Source: Bacteroidota bacterium
GTDB taxonomy: Bacteria > Bacteroidota > Bacteroidia > Chitinophagales > Saprospiraceae
Direction of reading: 5' to 3'
Length of the DNA stretch: 64,000 nt
Assembly (NCBI GenBank): GCA_024642705.1
Contig: JAHEAQ010000005.1
Span: forward strand, 13,056-77,055
Shown in pieces: positions 38,244 to 47,276 of the stretch. Positions within the stretch are counted from its first letter, which is position 1; the number at the start of each line of letters is the position of its first letter. Below the pieces are notes generated by a model. That model searched no databases. It was not told where the DNA came from and worked only from the letters and a program-made list of their open reading frames with translations. The position numbers were made by a program, and so were the translations under genes.

Positions 38244-39049
38244 ACTGATAAAGATTTTATCTGTTCGTTTGAATTATTAATATCGTTCTTAAGTAATTTG
38301 ATGAATTTACTTCGTGGATATCTTTTCTTAAACTGATTATAATATTTTAAAGTATCTTCAAATCGTTCTTTCTTCTTTTCGTAAATACTGTTTTCTGCCA
38401 ACAAAAAAGCTGATCGAATAATATAATAATTAATTTCTTCTACATTTTTTGTGTCTGGGTAATCAACCAACATATTTTTAAATGAGGTTATAGCACCTTG
38501 ATATTCTTTAATTTTAAAATAAAGCTTCCCTTGCTCGAGAGCCTTGACTTCTAATTTTGCTCTTAATTCGTCAATTATATCATTGCATTGTTTTACCTTA
38601 TCACTTGTTGGGAAAGAATTCACAAACAACTGCATCTCATCTATTGCCTTATTAGTATATGTCTGGTCCAATCTAAAAGATGGAGACAATAAATAATTAG
38701 AATAGGCAGCCATAAAACTCGCTTCTTCTTTTCTTGTGCTATTTCCAAATGTTTTGGCATAACTATCAAAATAATGAGATGCAAGAATAAAATCTTCTAA
38801 TTTGTAATGCGTATAAGCATAATTATAGAAAATGTCATCTGCTTCTTTCTTGCCACGATAAAACGGAATGATGATATCGTAAAGAGATTGAGCTTTTAAG
38901 TAATTACCAGCTTTATAATGTTTATCAGCATTTTCCAATATTAGTATAGGATCATTGCTGGTTCTAATCTTTTCAAATTCAGTTTTACATGAAGTAAAAC
39001 TGCAGATAATTACTAAAAAAGCTATAAGAAATTTAATGGATATTCTCAT
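38240..39049 (-). CDS. bamD: Outer-membrane assembly lipoprotein BamD
   Basis: The 269-residue lipoprotein has a signal ending in a CSFTSC lipobox (Cys21) and five TPR-like helical pairs, for example AGNYLKAQSLYDIIIPFYRGKKEADDIFYN cut into two helices at about 52-80. BamD works with BamA to insert beta-barrel proteins. It is the first gene of bamD-rpoZ-coaBC-porD-purN. A complete promoter lies directly upstream, so close that the mRNA should be almost leaderless. No other Met allows a later start that keeps the signal peptide. Confidence 0.9.
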   Translation of the reverse strand: MRISIKFLIAFLVIICSFTSCKTEFEKIRTSNDPILILENADKHYKAGNYLKAQSLYDIIIPFYRGKKEADDIFYNYAYTHYKLEDFILASHYFDSYAKTFGNSTRKEEASFMAAYSNYLLSPSFRLDQTYTNKAIDEMQLFVNSFPTSDKVKQCNDIIDELRAKLEVKALEQGKLYFKIKEYQGAITSFKNMLVDYPDTKNVEEINYYIIRSAFLLAENSIYEKKKERFEDTLKYYNQFKKRYPRSKFIKLLKNDINNSNEQIKSLSV

Positions 39050-39056
39050 GAGGGCA

Positions 39057-39088
39057 CAAAATTACACTTTTTTATAATAACGAACAAA
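39057..39088 (-). promoter_or_regulatory. Promoter of the bamD operon
   Basis: On the minus strand a -33 TTTG (plus 39085-39088) and an exact -7 TAATTTTG (plus 39057-39064) are 20 bp apart. Only 7 nt separate the -7 box from the bamD ATG, so transcription should begin about 0-4 nt before the start codon. Confidence 0.55.
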
Positions 39089-39370
39089 GAAAATTATTGT
39101 GAATAGAAACTTTGTTGATCCAAAATCTTTCTAATTATCATTTACAACTTTTAAAAATTAGAATTTCATTGACAAACTTTTTTTTTAATTAAAAATCAAC
39201 ACATAAATAGAACGAACCTAGGAAGTTAAATATTCAGGTTGAATTATTTGTTTTCAAGTTTAAATTTGGCAATTTTTACTCGGACAGATAAATTATCAAA
39301 TAAAAATACCACAATTGGTCACATTGATTATCTTTTCACTAATTTTTCAAGGATTAAAATAAAAAACGTA

Positions 39371-40990
39371 ATGAGATCAATATTTATTTGGTTTTCTGTT
39401 GTTGCTATTGCTATGCTTTCCCTTTTGAGCTATTTTGTGCATCCAGCATTTCTCGTATTATTTGTATTTGCTTTTCCGCTTTTAGCTATTGGTATTTTTG
39501 ACATGATTCAAAAAAAGCATGCAATAACTAGAAATTTTCCTCTTTTAGGAAGAAGTCGATATATTTTAGAATGGTTCAGGCCAAAGATCTATCAATATTT
39601 CGTGGAACCAGATTATGATGGAAGACCATTTTCAAGAATAAATAGAAGTCTGGTATATTCCAGAGCAAAAAATGAATTGGCAACAGCCCCGTTTGGTACT
39701 CAATTAAATGTTTATGATGAATCTTATGAATGGATGAATCATTCTATTGCAGCTATTGAACCTGATCAATTAGACCATGACCCTAGAGTTCTTATTGGCG
39801 GTCCTGATTGCAAACAAAAATATAATGCGAGTATCCTCAATGTTTCGGCAATGAGTTTTGGTTCTTTGAGCAAAAATGCAATTCTTGCATTAAATGGAGG
39901 TGCAAAAATCGGAAATTTCGCTCACAATACTGGGGAAGGCGGAATAAGTGATTATCACAATGAACCTGGTGGAGACTTAATCTATCAAGTAGGAACTGGA
40001 TATTTTGGTTGCAGAACAAAAGATGGCAATTTTAGTCCCGAATTATTTAAAGAAAAAGCAGCTAAAGAGAATATTAAAATGATTGAAATTAAATTATCTC
40101 AAGGCGCAAAACCAGGGCATGGGGGAATTTTACCTGCTAAAAAAGCAACTCTCGAAATAGCTAAAATAAGGAACATTGAGCCCTGGAAAGATGTCCTTTC
40201 TCCACCTTATCATAAAGCTTTTCAAAATCCAGTTGGTTTATTAAAACTTGTCCAACTAATGCGAGATCTTTCAGATGGAAAACCGATAGGATTCAAATTG
40301 TGCATTGGTCATAAAGCAGAATTTCTTTCTATTTGCAAAGCCATGGTAAAAACAGGAATAAAGCCTGATTTTATTACCATTGATGGCGGCGAAGGGGGAA
40401 CTGGTGCAGCACCTGTAGAATTTTCAAATTCTGTGGGAATGCCATACAAAGATGGGTTAACTTTTGCTTATAATGCGTTAGAAGGTTTTGGACTTAAAGA
40501 GCACATTAAAATAATAGCTGCAGGAAAAATCGTTTCAGGTTTTGATATATTCAGAGCGTTAGCACTTGGAGCTGATGCATGCAATAGTGCAAGAGCTATG
40601 ATGATGGCATTGGGATGCATTCAAGCATTAGAATGCAACAAGAATACTTGCCCTGTTGGTGTTGCAACACAAGATGAAAGTCTTGTAAAAGGATTAGTTG
40701 TAAGTGATAAAAAGGTGAGAGTTGCAAATTATCACAAAGAGACCGTAAATAGCTTTATTGAATTAATGGGAGCTTCTGGCGTCACTCATCCCGATTTAAT
40801 AAATCGATCTTATATTTACTCTAGGGTAAGTCCTGATAAAGTCGAAAGGTATGACGAATTATATCCGTATGTCACTAAAGGTTGCTTATTAAATGAGGCA
40901 ACTATTCCAAAAGACTTTAAATTGCATATGGAGCTTTCGGATGAGGATGTATTTATGAAACATGCAATAATTGAAAAATTGCATATATAG
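39371..40990 (+). CDS. Membrane-anchored FMN-binding glutamate synthase-like protein
   Basis: The frame is open from 39239 (TTG), but the ATG at 39371 precedes the membrane segment and is preferred (539 residues). Two helices (about 4-26 and 30-47) anchor the protein. The rest matches the FMN/Fe-S synthase domain of GltB: SFGSLSKNAILALNGGAK, NTGEGGISDYH, GAKPGHGGILPA and IDGGEGGTGAAP. Cys416, Cys422 and Cys427 form the C-x5-C-x4-C pattern of the GltS [3Fe-4S] cluster. There is no glutaminase domain, so it is not a complete glutamate synthase; substrate unknown. Confidence 0.88.
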   Translation: MRSIFIWFSVVAIAMLSLLSYFVHPAFLVLFVFAFPLLAIGIFDMIQKKHAITRNFPLLGRSRYILEWFRPKIYQYFVEPDYDGRPFSRINRSLVYSRAKNELATAPFGTQLNVYDESYEWMNHSIAAIEPDQLDHDPRVLIGGPDCKQKYNASILNVSAMSFGSLSKNAILALNGGAKIGNFAHNTGEGGISDYHNEPGGDLIYQVGTGYFGCRTKDGNFSPELFKEKAAKENIKMIEIKLSQGAKPGHGGILPAKKATLEIAKIRNIEPWKDVLSPPYHKAFQNPVGLLKLVQLMRDLSDGKPIGFKLCIGHKAEFLSICKAMVKTGIKPDFITIDGGEGGTGAAPVEFSNSVGMPYKDGLTFAYNALEGFGLKEHIKIIAAGKIVSGFDIFRALALGADACNSARAMMMALGCIQALECNKNTCPVGVATQDESLVKGLVVSDKKVRVANYHKETVNSFIELMGASGVTHPDLINRSYIYSRVSPDKVERYDELYPYVTKGCLLNEATIPKDFKLHMELSDEDVFMKHAIIEKLHI

Positions 40991-41042
40991 TCGGTATAAC
41001 ATATCATAAGTTTTATAATGGTTTTGAATTGGATTTAAAACA

Positions 41043-41102
41043 AAAATGTAAAAATGACTTTGGGCTCTGTAGGTGTGGAATTTTATCTGTCAATAGTGAT
41101 TT
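41043..41102. repeat. Diverged intergenic repeat, copy B
   Basis: The first 49 positions align with 4289-4337 at 39 identities by hand count, sharing AAAATGACTTTG and GGAATTT, and the similarity continues into AATAGTGATTT. It lies downstream of the glutamate synthase-like gene. Nature unknown. Confidence 0.45.
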
Positions 41103-41170
41103 TGAACCATAAAGTGAATGGAAATAGTGATAAAGCTTTTTATATTGCCTTTTTACTAATAGTGATTTTG
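41092..41170. repeat. Short direct repeats AATAGTGATTTTG
   Basis: AATAGTGATTTTG occurs at 41092-41104 and again at 41158-41170. A shorter AATAGTGAT lies between them at 41123-41131. The starts are spaced 31 and 35 bp apart. Confidence 0.5.
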
Positions 41171-41240
41171 TTTTGACCTTTAATTATTAGTTCTTGCTAT
41201 TTTAATCCATCAAGGAATTAAAAGTTAATAAAGTAATTAT

Positions 41241-41248
41241 TAGTTTTG
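41241..41248 (+). promoter_or_regulatory. Candidate -7 promoter element of metF
   Basis: TAGTTTTG followed by CA is an exact TAnnTTTG, 60 nt before the metF ATG. No -33 TTTG at the expected distance. No SAM or B12 riboswitch features were recognised in the leader. Confidence 0.35.
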
Positions 41249-41308
41249 CAGCCTCAAAAGAATAACATTTTAAAAGTTATTCAAATCTTATGTGAAATAA
41301 GAAAATAA

Positions 41309-42262
41309 ATGAAAGTTACAGAATATTTTGAAAAGGCAAAAGGCAATACTTTAATGTCATTTGAAGTGTTACCACCTTTAAAAGGTGGAAGTATGAAATC
41401 AATTTTTGATACCTTGGATCCATTGATGGAATTCAAACCTCCATTTGTTGATGTAACTTACCACCGCGAAGAATTCATTTATACGCAACAAAAATCAGGT
41501 TTTTTTGAAAAAGTAGCCATCAGAAAAAGACCAGGCACGGTCGGAATTTGTGCAGCAATAATGCATCGCTATGGTGTTGATGCCGTGCCTCATTTGATAT
41601 GCGGTGGTTTTACAAAAGAAAATACAGAAGACGCATTAATAGATCTAAATTTTTTAAATATAAATAATGTTTTGGCTTTAAGGGGTGATGCCCGAAAATT
41701 CGATAGCAAATTTATTCCAGAAGAAGGCGGACATAGTTATGCTGTGGATTTAGTTTCACAAATTGATGGAATGAATAAGGGTCATTATTTAGATTCAAAT
41801 ATTGAAAATGGAAATAAAACCAATTTCTGTGTTGGAATTGCTGGCTATCCTGAAAAACAATTTGAAGCACCAAATATTGAAACCGATCTTAAATATACAA
41901 AAGCAAAAATTGATGCTGGAGCTAGCTATATTGTAACGCAAATGTTCTATGACAACAAAAAATATTTTGATTATGTCGAAAAATGCAGGGCCATTGGAAT
42001 TAATGTTCCGATTGTCCCAGGAATAAAACCATTAACCAAAAAATATCAGATTAACGCTATCCCTCGTAATTTTTACATCAATCTACCTGAAGCATTTTCT
42101 AAAGAATTGCTCTCCACTGAAAATCCAAATCACATAAAACAAATAGGAATTGAGTGGGCAATACAGCAAAGCAAAGAGTTGAAAGCTGCGGGAGTTCCAT
42201 GCCTTCATTATTACACAATGGGAGATTCTGACTTGATAGTTAAAATTATTGAGTCTCTGTAG
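41309..42262 (+). CDS. metF: 5,10-methylenetetrahydrofolate reductase
   Basis: This 317-residue FAD enzyme makes 5-methyl-tetrahydrofolate for methionine synthesis. It has the N-terminal MSFEVLPPLKGG with the conserved catalytic-site Glu, then HLICGGFTKENTEDALIDL, NVLALRGDAR and GASYIVTQMFYDN, all standard for MTHFR. Length matches bacterial MetF. No methionine synthase gene is nearby. It is monocistronic as far as can be seen; an AT-rich inverted repeat (42321-42347) follows its end. Confidence 0.95.
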   Translation: MKVTEYFEKAKGNTLMSFEVLPPLKGGSMKSIFDTLDPLMEFKPPFVDVTYHREEFIYTQQKSGFFEKVAIRKRPGTVGICAAIMHRYGVDAVPHLICGGFTKENTEDALIDLNFLNINNVLALRGDARKFDSKFIPEEGGHSYAVDLVSQIDGMNKGHYLDSNIENGNKTNFCVGIAGYPEKQFEAPNIETDLKYTKAKIDAGASYIVTQMFYDNKKYFDYVEKCRAIGINVPIVPGIKPLTKKYQINAIPRNFYINLPEAFSKELLSTENPNHIKQIGIEWAIQQSKELKAAGVPCLHYYTMGDSDLIVKIIESL

Positions 42263-42366
42263 TCTTAATTGCGAATTCTTCTTTAAAGTGCTAAACTTTA
42301 GAACTTTTCTATAGTTTGAAAAATAATTGTATTTTCCGCAATTATTTATAATAAAAATTGAGATTC

Positions 42367-44886
42367 ATGCGCTTCCTAAAATATTTTTTGCTGAATTTAT
42401 TGCTACTATTAGCTCTTAATTTGCATTCACAGTTGAAATCTCCTGATGAATTCCTATCTCATAAAATCGGCGATGAATTTACGCCTCATTATATGCTGGT
42501 TGATTATATGCACCATGTTGCTGATAACAGCGCAAATGTCATCATTAAAGAATATGGAAAGACCAACCAAAAAAGACCACTTTTAAATTTAATAGTTTCA
42601 GACCAAAAAAATATTGATAATATTGATAAAATTAGATTGAATAATTTGTTTAGAGCTGGTCTACCAGATGGCCAATCTTTTCCTGAATTTGATGACATCA
42701 CAATAGTTTGGCTGAGTTTTAGCGTTCATGGCAACGAACCTTCAGGTTCCGAGAGTTCTATGCCAGTTTTATTCGAATTGGCAAATAAAAAAAATCCAAA
42801 TGTTTCCAGTTGGCTAAAAAATACTGTTGTAATTATTGACCCTTCCATTAATCCAGATGGTTATTCTAGATATACACATTGGCAAAGAAACGTTGCTGAA
42901 AAAGAAGCAAACTCCGATCCAGATGACAGAGAACATTCGGAACCTTGGCCAGGAGGTAGAGTGAATCATTATTTGTTTGACTTGAATAGAGATTGGGCTT
43001 GGCAAACACAAATAGAATCACAGCAAAGAGTTAAAGTTTACAACCAATGGTTACCTCAAGTTCATGTTGATTTTCATGAAATGATGCACAATGATCCTTA
43101 TTATTTTGCACCAGCAGCTGCACCGTACCATGATTATATCACAAAATGGCAAGGAGAATTTCAACATTTAATTGGTAGAAATCATGCAAAATATTTTGAC
43201 AAAGAAGGATGGTTATACTTTACAAGAGAAGTTTTTGATTTATTTTATCCAAGTTATGGAGATACTTATCCTATTTTCAATGGTGCTATTGGAATGACTC
43301 ATGAGCAAGGTGGGCATTCTAGAGCTGGAAGGGCAATAGAAATGGAAAATAGTGAAATATTAACTCTTAAAGATAGAGTCGCCCACCATTATACGACAGC
43401 ATTATCAGCAATTGAGACTTCTTCAAACAATGCGACTAAATTAATTGAAGAATTTAAACTATTTTTCAAAAAACCTTCACTAGGGAAATACAAATCATAT
43501 TTAATCAAGGGCGATAATTCATACAAAATAAAAGATTTAGCTGATTTGTTAGACAAACAATCCATAAAGTATATATGGACAAAAGACGGTGCTTCTGGAA
43601 ATGCATATGATTATCAAAAAGGTGAACAAGGTGAATATAAAATTCAAAAAGGAGATTTATTAATTCCTGTGAATCAACCAAAAAGCACTTTAGTTCAAGT
43701 ACTTTTTGACCCAGAAACGGTTTTAGAAGATTCTCTGACTTATGACATAACAGCATGGGCATTGCCTTTTGCATATGGTTTGCAAGCCTTTGCCAGCACA
43801 AATGTGATTTCAGCTGAACCAATGACATCTGTGGAAAGAGGATTAACAGAAGAAAGTGCACCTTATTATGCTATAATCATTCATTGGAATAGTATAAATT
43901 CAGCTAAAGTTGTTGCGCAATTACATAAAAAAGGAGTTAAGATGAGGTTGTCTTCTATACCATTTGAAATAGAAAGCAAGAAATTTTCGCGAAATAGTAT
44001 AATAATAACAAAAGCTGATAACAGAAATATAAAAGATAGCCTGTTACAAATTGCAAAAGAATGTGGAGTGGACGAAATGAACATGATGCTTGTTAACACA
44101 GGATTTTCTGATGCTGGAGCAGACTTAGGTTCTGATAAAATGGGATTAATTACCAAACCTAATGTGCTTTTGCTTTCTGGAGAAAAGACATCTTCAAATT
44201 CTTTTGGGCAAGTTTGGCATTATTTTGAGCAAGTAATTGATTATCCTTTGACTATAATTGATGCAGACAGAATAAGCAGTGTAAAATTAGAAAAGTATAA
44301 TGTGCTTATAATACCAGAAGGAAGATTAGGCTTAAATGAGAATGAATTGAAGAAAATTGTAGATTGGACAAGAGGTGGTGGCAAATTAATTAGTATTGGT
44401 TATGCAAATCAAAATTTTACTGGAAAAGAAGGATTTGCACTTAAGGAATTTGCGACAGATGATGAAAAAAATGAAGCCAAAAAAGAACAAGAATTAATGG
44501 AATTAAGTGACCGTTTCCATGCTTATGAAGGTGCTGCGAGAAGAGGCATTGTTAACAACGTACCAGGGTCAATTTTTGAAGTAAAAATGGATATCACCCA
44601 TCCTTTGGCTTATGGTATTGATGGAAAATACTTTTCATTGAAGACCAACGGATTGAGCTATAGACCTTTAATTGGTGCTTTTAATGTTGGTGTAATCCCA
44701 GAAAACGGAAGGACTATTGGCTTTACTGGGTCTGCGATCAAAAAGAAATTGATGGGGAGCGTGAGCTTTGCTGCCCAAAATATGGGTCGTGGATCTGTAG
44801 TCTATTTAATAGATAACCCACTATTTAGAGGGTTTTGGAAAGAAGGTCAACTCCTATTTTCAAATGCAGTTTTTCTTGTGAATTAG
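42367..44886 (+). CDS. Secreted M14 zinc carboxypeptidase-like protein
   Basis: A TTG at 42358 is in frame, but the ATG at 42367 gives a better signal peptide (MRFLKYFLLNLLLLLALNLHSQ); the product is 839 residues. The M14 peptidase domain has ligands His121 and Glu124 in HGNEPSGSE, a third His in HVDFHEM (233-239) and the catalytic Glu313 in GMTHEQGGHS. The C-terminal third includes a Rossmann-like segment (about 600-690: KPNVLLLSG, YNVLIIPEGRLGL, WTRGGGKLISIG) resembling class I glutamine amidotransferase/ThuA folds. It is probably a periplasmic or secreted peptidase acting on peptides or wall material. Confidence 0.87.
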   Translation: MRFLKYFLLNLLLLLALNLHSQLKSPDEFLSHKIGDEFTPHYMLVDYMHHVADNSANVIIKEYGKTNQKRPLLNLIVSDQKNIDNIDKIRLNNLFRAGLPDGQSFPEFDDITIVWLSFSVHGNEPSGSESSMPVLFELANKKNPNVSSWLKNTVVIIDPSINPDGYSRYTHWQRNVAEKEANSDPDDREHSEPWPGGRVNHYLFDLNRDWAWQTQIESQQRVKVYNQWLPQVHVDFHEMMHNDPYYFAPAAAPYHDYITKWQGEFQHLIGRNHAKYFDKEGWLYFTREVFDLFYPSYGDTYPIFNGAIGMTHEQGGHSRAGRAIEMENSEILTLKDRVAHHYTTALSAIETSSNNATKLIEEFKLFFKKPSLGKYKSYLIKGDNSYKIKDLADLLDKQSIKYIWTKDGASGNAYDYQKGEQGEYKIQKGDLLIPVNQPKSTLVQVLFDPETVLEDSLTYDITAWALPFAYGLQAFASTNVISAEPMTSVERGLTEESAPYYAIIIHWNSINSAKVVAQLHKKGVKMRLSSIPFEIESKKFSRNSIIITKADNRNIKDSLLQIAKECGVDEMNMMLVNTGFSDAGADLGSDKMGLITKPNVLLLSGEKTSSNSFGQVWHYFEQVIDYPLTIIDADRISSVKLEKYNVLIIPEGRLGLNENELKKIVDWTRGGGKLISIGYANQNFTGKEGFALKEFATDDEKNEAKKEQELMELSDRFHAYEGAARRGIVNNVPGSIFEVKMDITHPLAYGIDGKYFSLKTNGLSYRPLIGAFNVGVIPENGRTIGFTGSAIKKKLMGSVSFAAQNMGRGSVVYLIDNPLFRGFWKEGQLLFSNAVFLVN

Positions 44887-44910
44887 AAAATTTAAATACT
44901 TTTTATTCCA

Positions 44911-45897
44911 CTAGAAATGAATTAAATGCAATTTGAATTCACCTAGTGAATTTAATTCAATTGCTGGTCCTGGTAATTTGTATATATTTAAAACACTCAA
45001 AATGGTGTTCCAATAATAATTATCAATAGGCAATCTTTTAAGGTCAACATCCAATCCTAAAAAGAATTGCCGATAGCGTGGAAATTCAGTTTTGTCAAGG
45101 GTGTATGTATCTCCATTTTCAATCCAAGAATTATTGAATCCTCCATACATGTTTTCACTGCTTGTTCCAAATGCTAAATTAAGCCATTTTGGAAAATTAT
45201 TTCCTTTTGGTAAAAATGAATATATGTTTACACTAGCCCAGATTGTTTGGGTATTATAATCTTTTAATAATCGCTCGGCAAAAGTAGAACCAAATAATTT
45301 ATTTGCTCTTTGGTCAAGGGTAGATACACCAATTCCATTTGTAGAATATATTGGGCTAGTTGCGTACTTATGTTTGTATCCAGAAACTTTGAACATAATT
45401 CTTTGCTCATCCCAATACCATTGTTGAAGCGCAAATGCACTGATGCCAGCCGTATTAAATCCAACATCAAAAACTGAAAACCCCCATTTTTCTGAAAATC
45501 CATCCATTACTTCAAGTGTGCTTTGAAACAATGATCCTATTGCTACACCTGTAATTATTGATTTTTTTTTGCTTAATCCTGACCATTTTGCGCCTTGATA
45601 ACAAAGATTTCCTTGAAAATATGCAGAATAGAAATGACCCATTTTGTCCATATTATTCCATTCGTTCCAATCATTAAAAAAATGAATAGGGGATTGTTCA
45701 TATTTTCTATACCATATATTATATAGACCTATTGAAAATCCTAGATAAGTGACACCCGTAAATGTTAAGGCAGAATTAAACCGTTGTTGATTGAAGGAAT
45801 CCGAAGGAACAATAAACTTTAAATTTTCCTGGCTACACAAATAACTAGAAAAATGACAAATGAAAAAAATAAATATTGTAAAAGTTTTTAAAGACAT
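44911..45897 (-). CDS. DUF2279-like (YfiM-type) envelope protein
   Basis: The 328-residue protein has a signal peptide (MSLKTFTIFIFFICHFSSYLCSQ). It resembles DUF2279 proteins: FFNDWNEWNNMDKMGHFYSAY, WSGLSKKKSIITGVAIGSLFQSTLEVMDGFSEKWGFS (two blocks) and GFNTAGISAFALQQ. Aromatic, alternating segments near the C-terminus suggest outer-membrane association. Function is unknown in the family. It is convergent with the M14 peptidase gene and divergent from porP. Confidence 0.75.
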   Translation of the reverse strand: MSLKTFTIFIFFICHFSSYLCSQENLKFIVPSDSFNQQRFNSALTFTGVTYLGFSIGLYNIWYRKYEQSPIHFFNDWNEWNNMDKMGHFYSAYFQGNLCYQGAKWSGLSKKKSIITGVAIGSLFQSTLEVMDGFSEKWGFSVFDVGFNTAGISAFALQQWYWDEQRIMFKVSGYKHKYATSPIYSTNGIGVSTLDQRANKLFGSTFAERLLKDYNTQTIWASVNIYSFLPKGNNFPKWLNLAFGTSSENMYGGFNNSWIENGDTYTLDKTEFPRYRQFFLGLDVDLKRLPIDNYYWNTILSVLNIYKLPGPAIELNSLGEFKLHLIHF

Positions 45898-46175
45898 CTG
45901 GAATTTAAAAAAGTATTGTAGATGTTTGTCAATAAGAACAAAAATAACACTTTTGGTAACTTGAAATTTTATATTTTTATACTAGAATGCCATTTTGGGA
46001 ATTTAAATCGTTTAAATTTAGTTCGCAATATTGGTCTGTATGAAATATTATTTAGGCAAAAGCATATTTGTCTTCTTAATTGGTGAGACAGAAATTGAAA
46101 GATTCAAGCAATATTTGTTTACAAAAAAAATACTATCTTTCACCCCTTGTAAATTGATCATGATATCATTGATGT

Positions 46176-47258
46176 ATGAATGTGAAAAAAACATTTTATA
46201 GTTTAGTTCTGGTAATGAGTTGTTTTGCAGTTAAAGCTCAAGACATACATTATTCTATGTTTCAAATGTCGCCAGTAGGATTAAATCCAGCATTGGCAGG
46301 GGCATTTAGCGGCACAGCAAGAATTGGAGGAATTTATAGAGCCCAAGATATAATTGGAAGCGGCTCTGAAACAAGCGCAAATATTGGATATAAAACCTAT
46401 AGTTTTTTTATAGATGTCCCTGTTATTAGAGGTTTTAGGGCTCAAGATTGGATTGGAATTGGTCTTGGTTTAAATTCTGATGTTGCTGGAATTGGAGATT
46501 TAACTGAAACGGCAACGATTCAAGCTATTTCATACCATTTGCCAATTGACAAAAATAACAACAATGTGATATCTATTGGTGTAAACTCTGGAACTTTATC
46601 TTATAAAGGAAAAAATAATTATACTTTTGAAGACGAGCTTTTTGGAGGGGGTTCTTCATCATTAGACGATAATTTTTTTGAAATTCAGTCTTCAGGAGGA
46701 GGTAACAAAGGAAGTAGAGCTAACAAAGCAGATTGGGGTTTTGGATTAACGTATAAAGGCAAATTAGATAATGTTTCGGCTATGCGCCTTGGCGTATCTT
46801 CCGCGCACCTTAATAATCCTACAAAACAACTTACAAAAGCAGGGCAGAAATCTGCTTCAGAAAGATTACCAGTTAGAATAACTGCATTCGCTGAATATGA
46901 TAGGTTATTAAGTCCCCGGACCCGAATTATACCTGCATTGTTATATCAAAATTATAGATCGAATAACGAATTAGCTTTGCAGGCACTGTTTGCTTATTAT
47001 ATGGATCCAAAAAATGATATAACTGTTTATGCGGGACTTGGATTAAGAGTCAATACCTTAAATCCAATTGATGCAGTTCCAATATATTTAGGCTTTGATA
47101 TTAAAGACGTTAAAGCAAGATTGGCGTTTGATACAACAATCTCGAGAAAAAGTTATACCAATCGAGGATTTGGTGCGTTAGAATTTAGTGTGAACTATAT
47201 TTTAAAAGTATACAAAAGGCCAAAAATTGATCCAGCAATATTTTGCCCAAGATTCTAG
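46176..47258 (+). CDS. PorP/SprF family type IX secretion membrane protein
   Basis: This 360-residue outer-membrane barrel protein has a signal peptide (MNVKKTFYSLVLVMSCFAVKAQ) and the family's opening DIHYSMFQMSPVGLNPALAGAF. Later strands (GAFSGTARIGGIYRAQD, RARLAFD-like KARLAFDTTISRKSY) fit the PorP/SprF profile. These proteins assist export or anchoring of T9SS type B cargo. It lies 18 bp upstream of an OmpA-domain PorE-like gene, and the two form a common Bacteroidota module. Several paralogues usually exist per genome, so the symbol is left open. Confidence 0.9.
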   Translation: MNVKKTFYSLVLVMSCFAVKAQDIHYSMFQMSPVGLNPALAGAFSGTARIGGIYRAQDIIGSGSETSANIGYKTYSFFIDVPVIRGFRAQDWIGIGLGLNSDVAGIGDLTETATIQAISYHLPIDKNNNNVISIGVNSGTLSYKGKNNYTFEDELFGGGSSSLDDNFFEIQSSGGGNKGSRANKADWGFGLTYKGKLDNVSAMRLGVSSAHLNNPTKQLTKAGQKSASERLPVRITAFAEYDRLLSPRTRIIPALLYQNYRSNNELALQALFAYYMDPKNDITVYAGLGLRVNTLNPIDAVPIYLGFDIKDVKARLAFDTTISRKSYTNRGFGALEFSVNYILKVYKRPKIDPAIFCPRF

Positions 47259-47276
47259 AAGAATTAAAAAAGGAGT

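Larger units (their letters stand above)
40991..41308. other. Intergenic region, 318 bp, with repeats
   Basis: No gene is seen. It contains copy B of the diverged repeat (41043-41102), three AATAGTGAT units (41092, 41123 and 41158) of which two extend to an identical 13-mer, and the metF promoter motif at 41241-41248. Confidence 0.5.

Noticed and set aside
42321-42347. AT-only 9-bp inverted repeat between metF and the M14 gene
   Set aside because: Stem is nearly all A-T, no U-tract follows, and such repeats are expected by chance in this composition.
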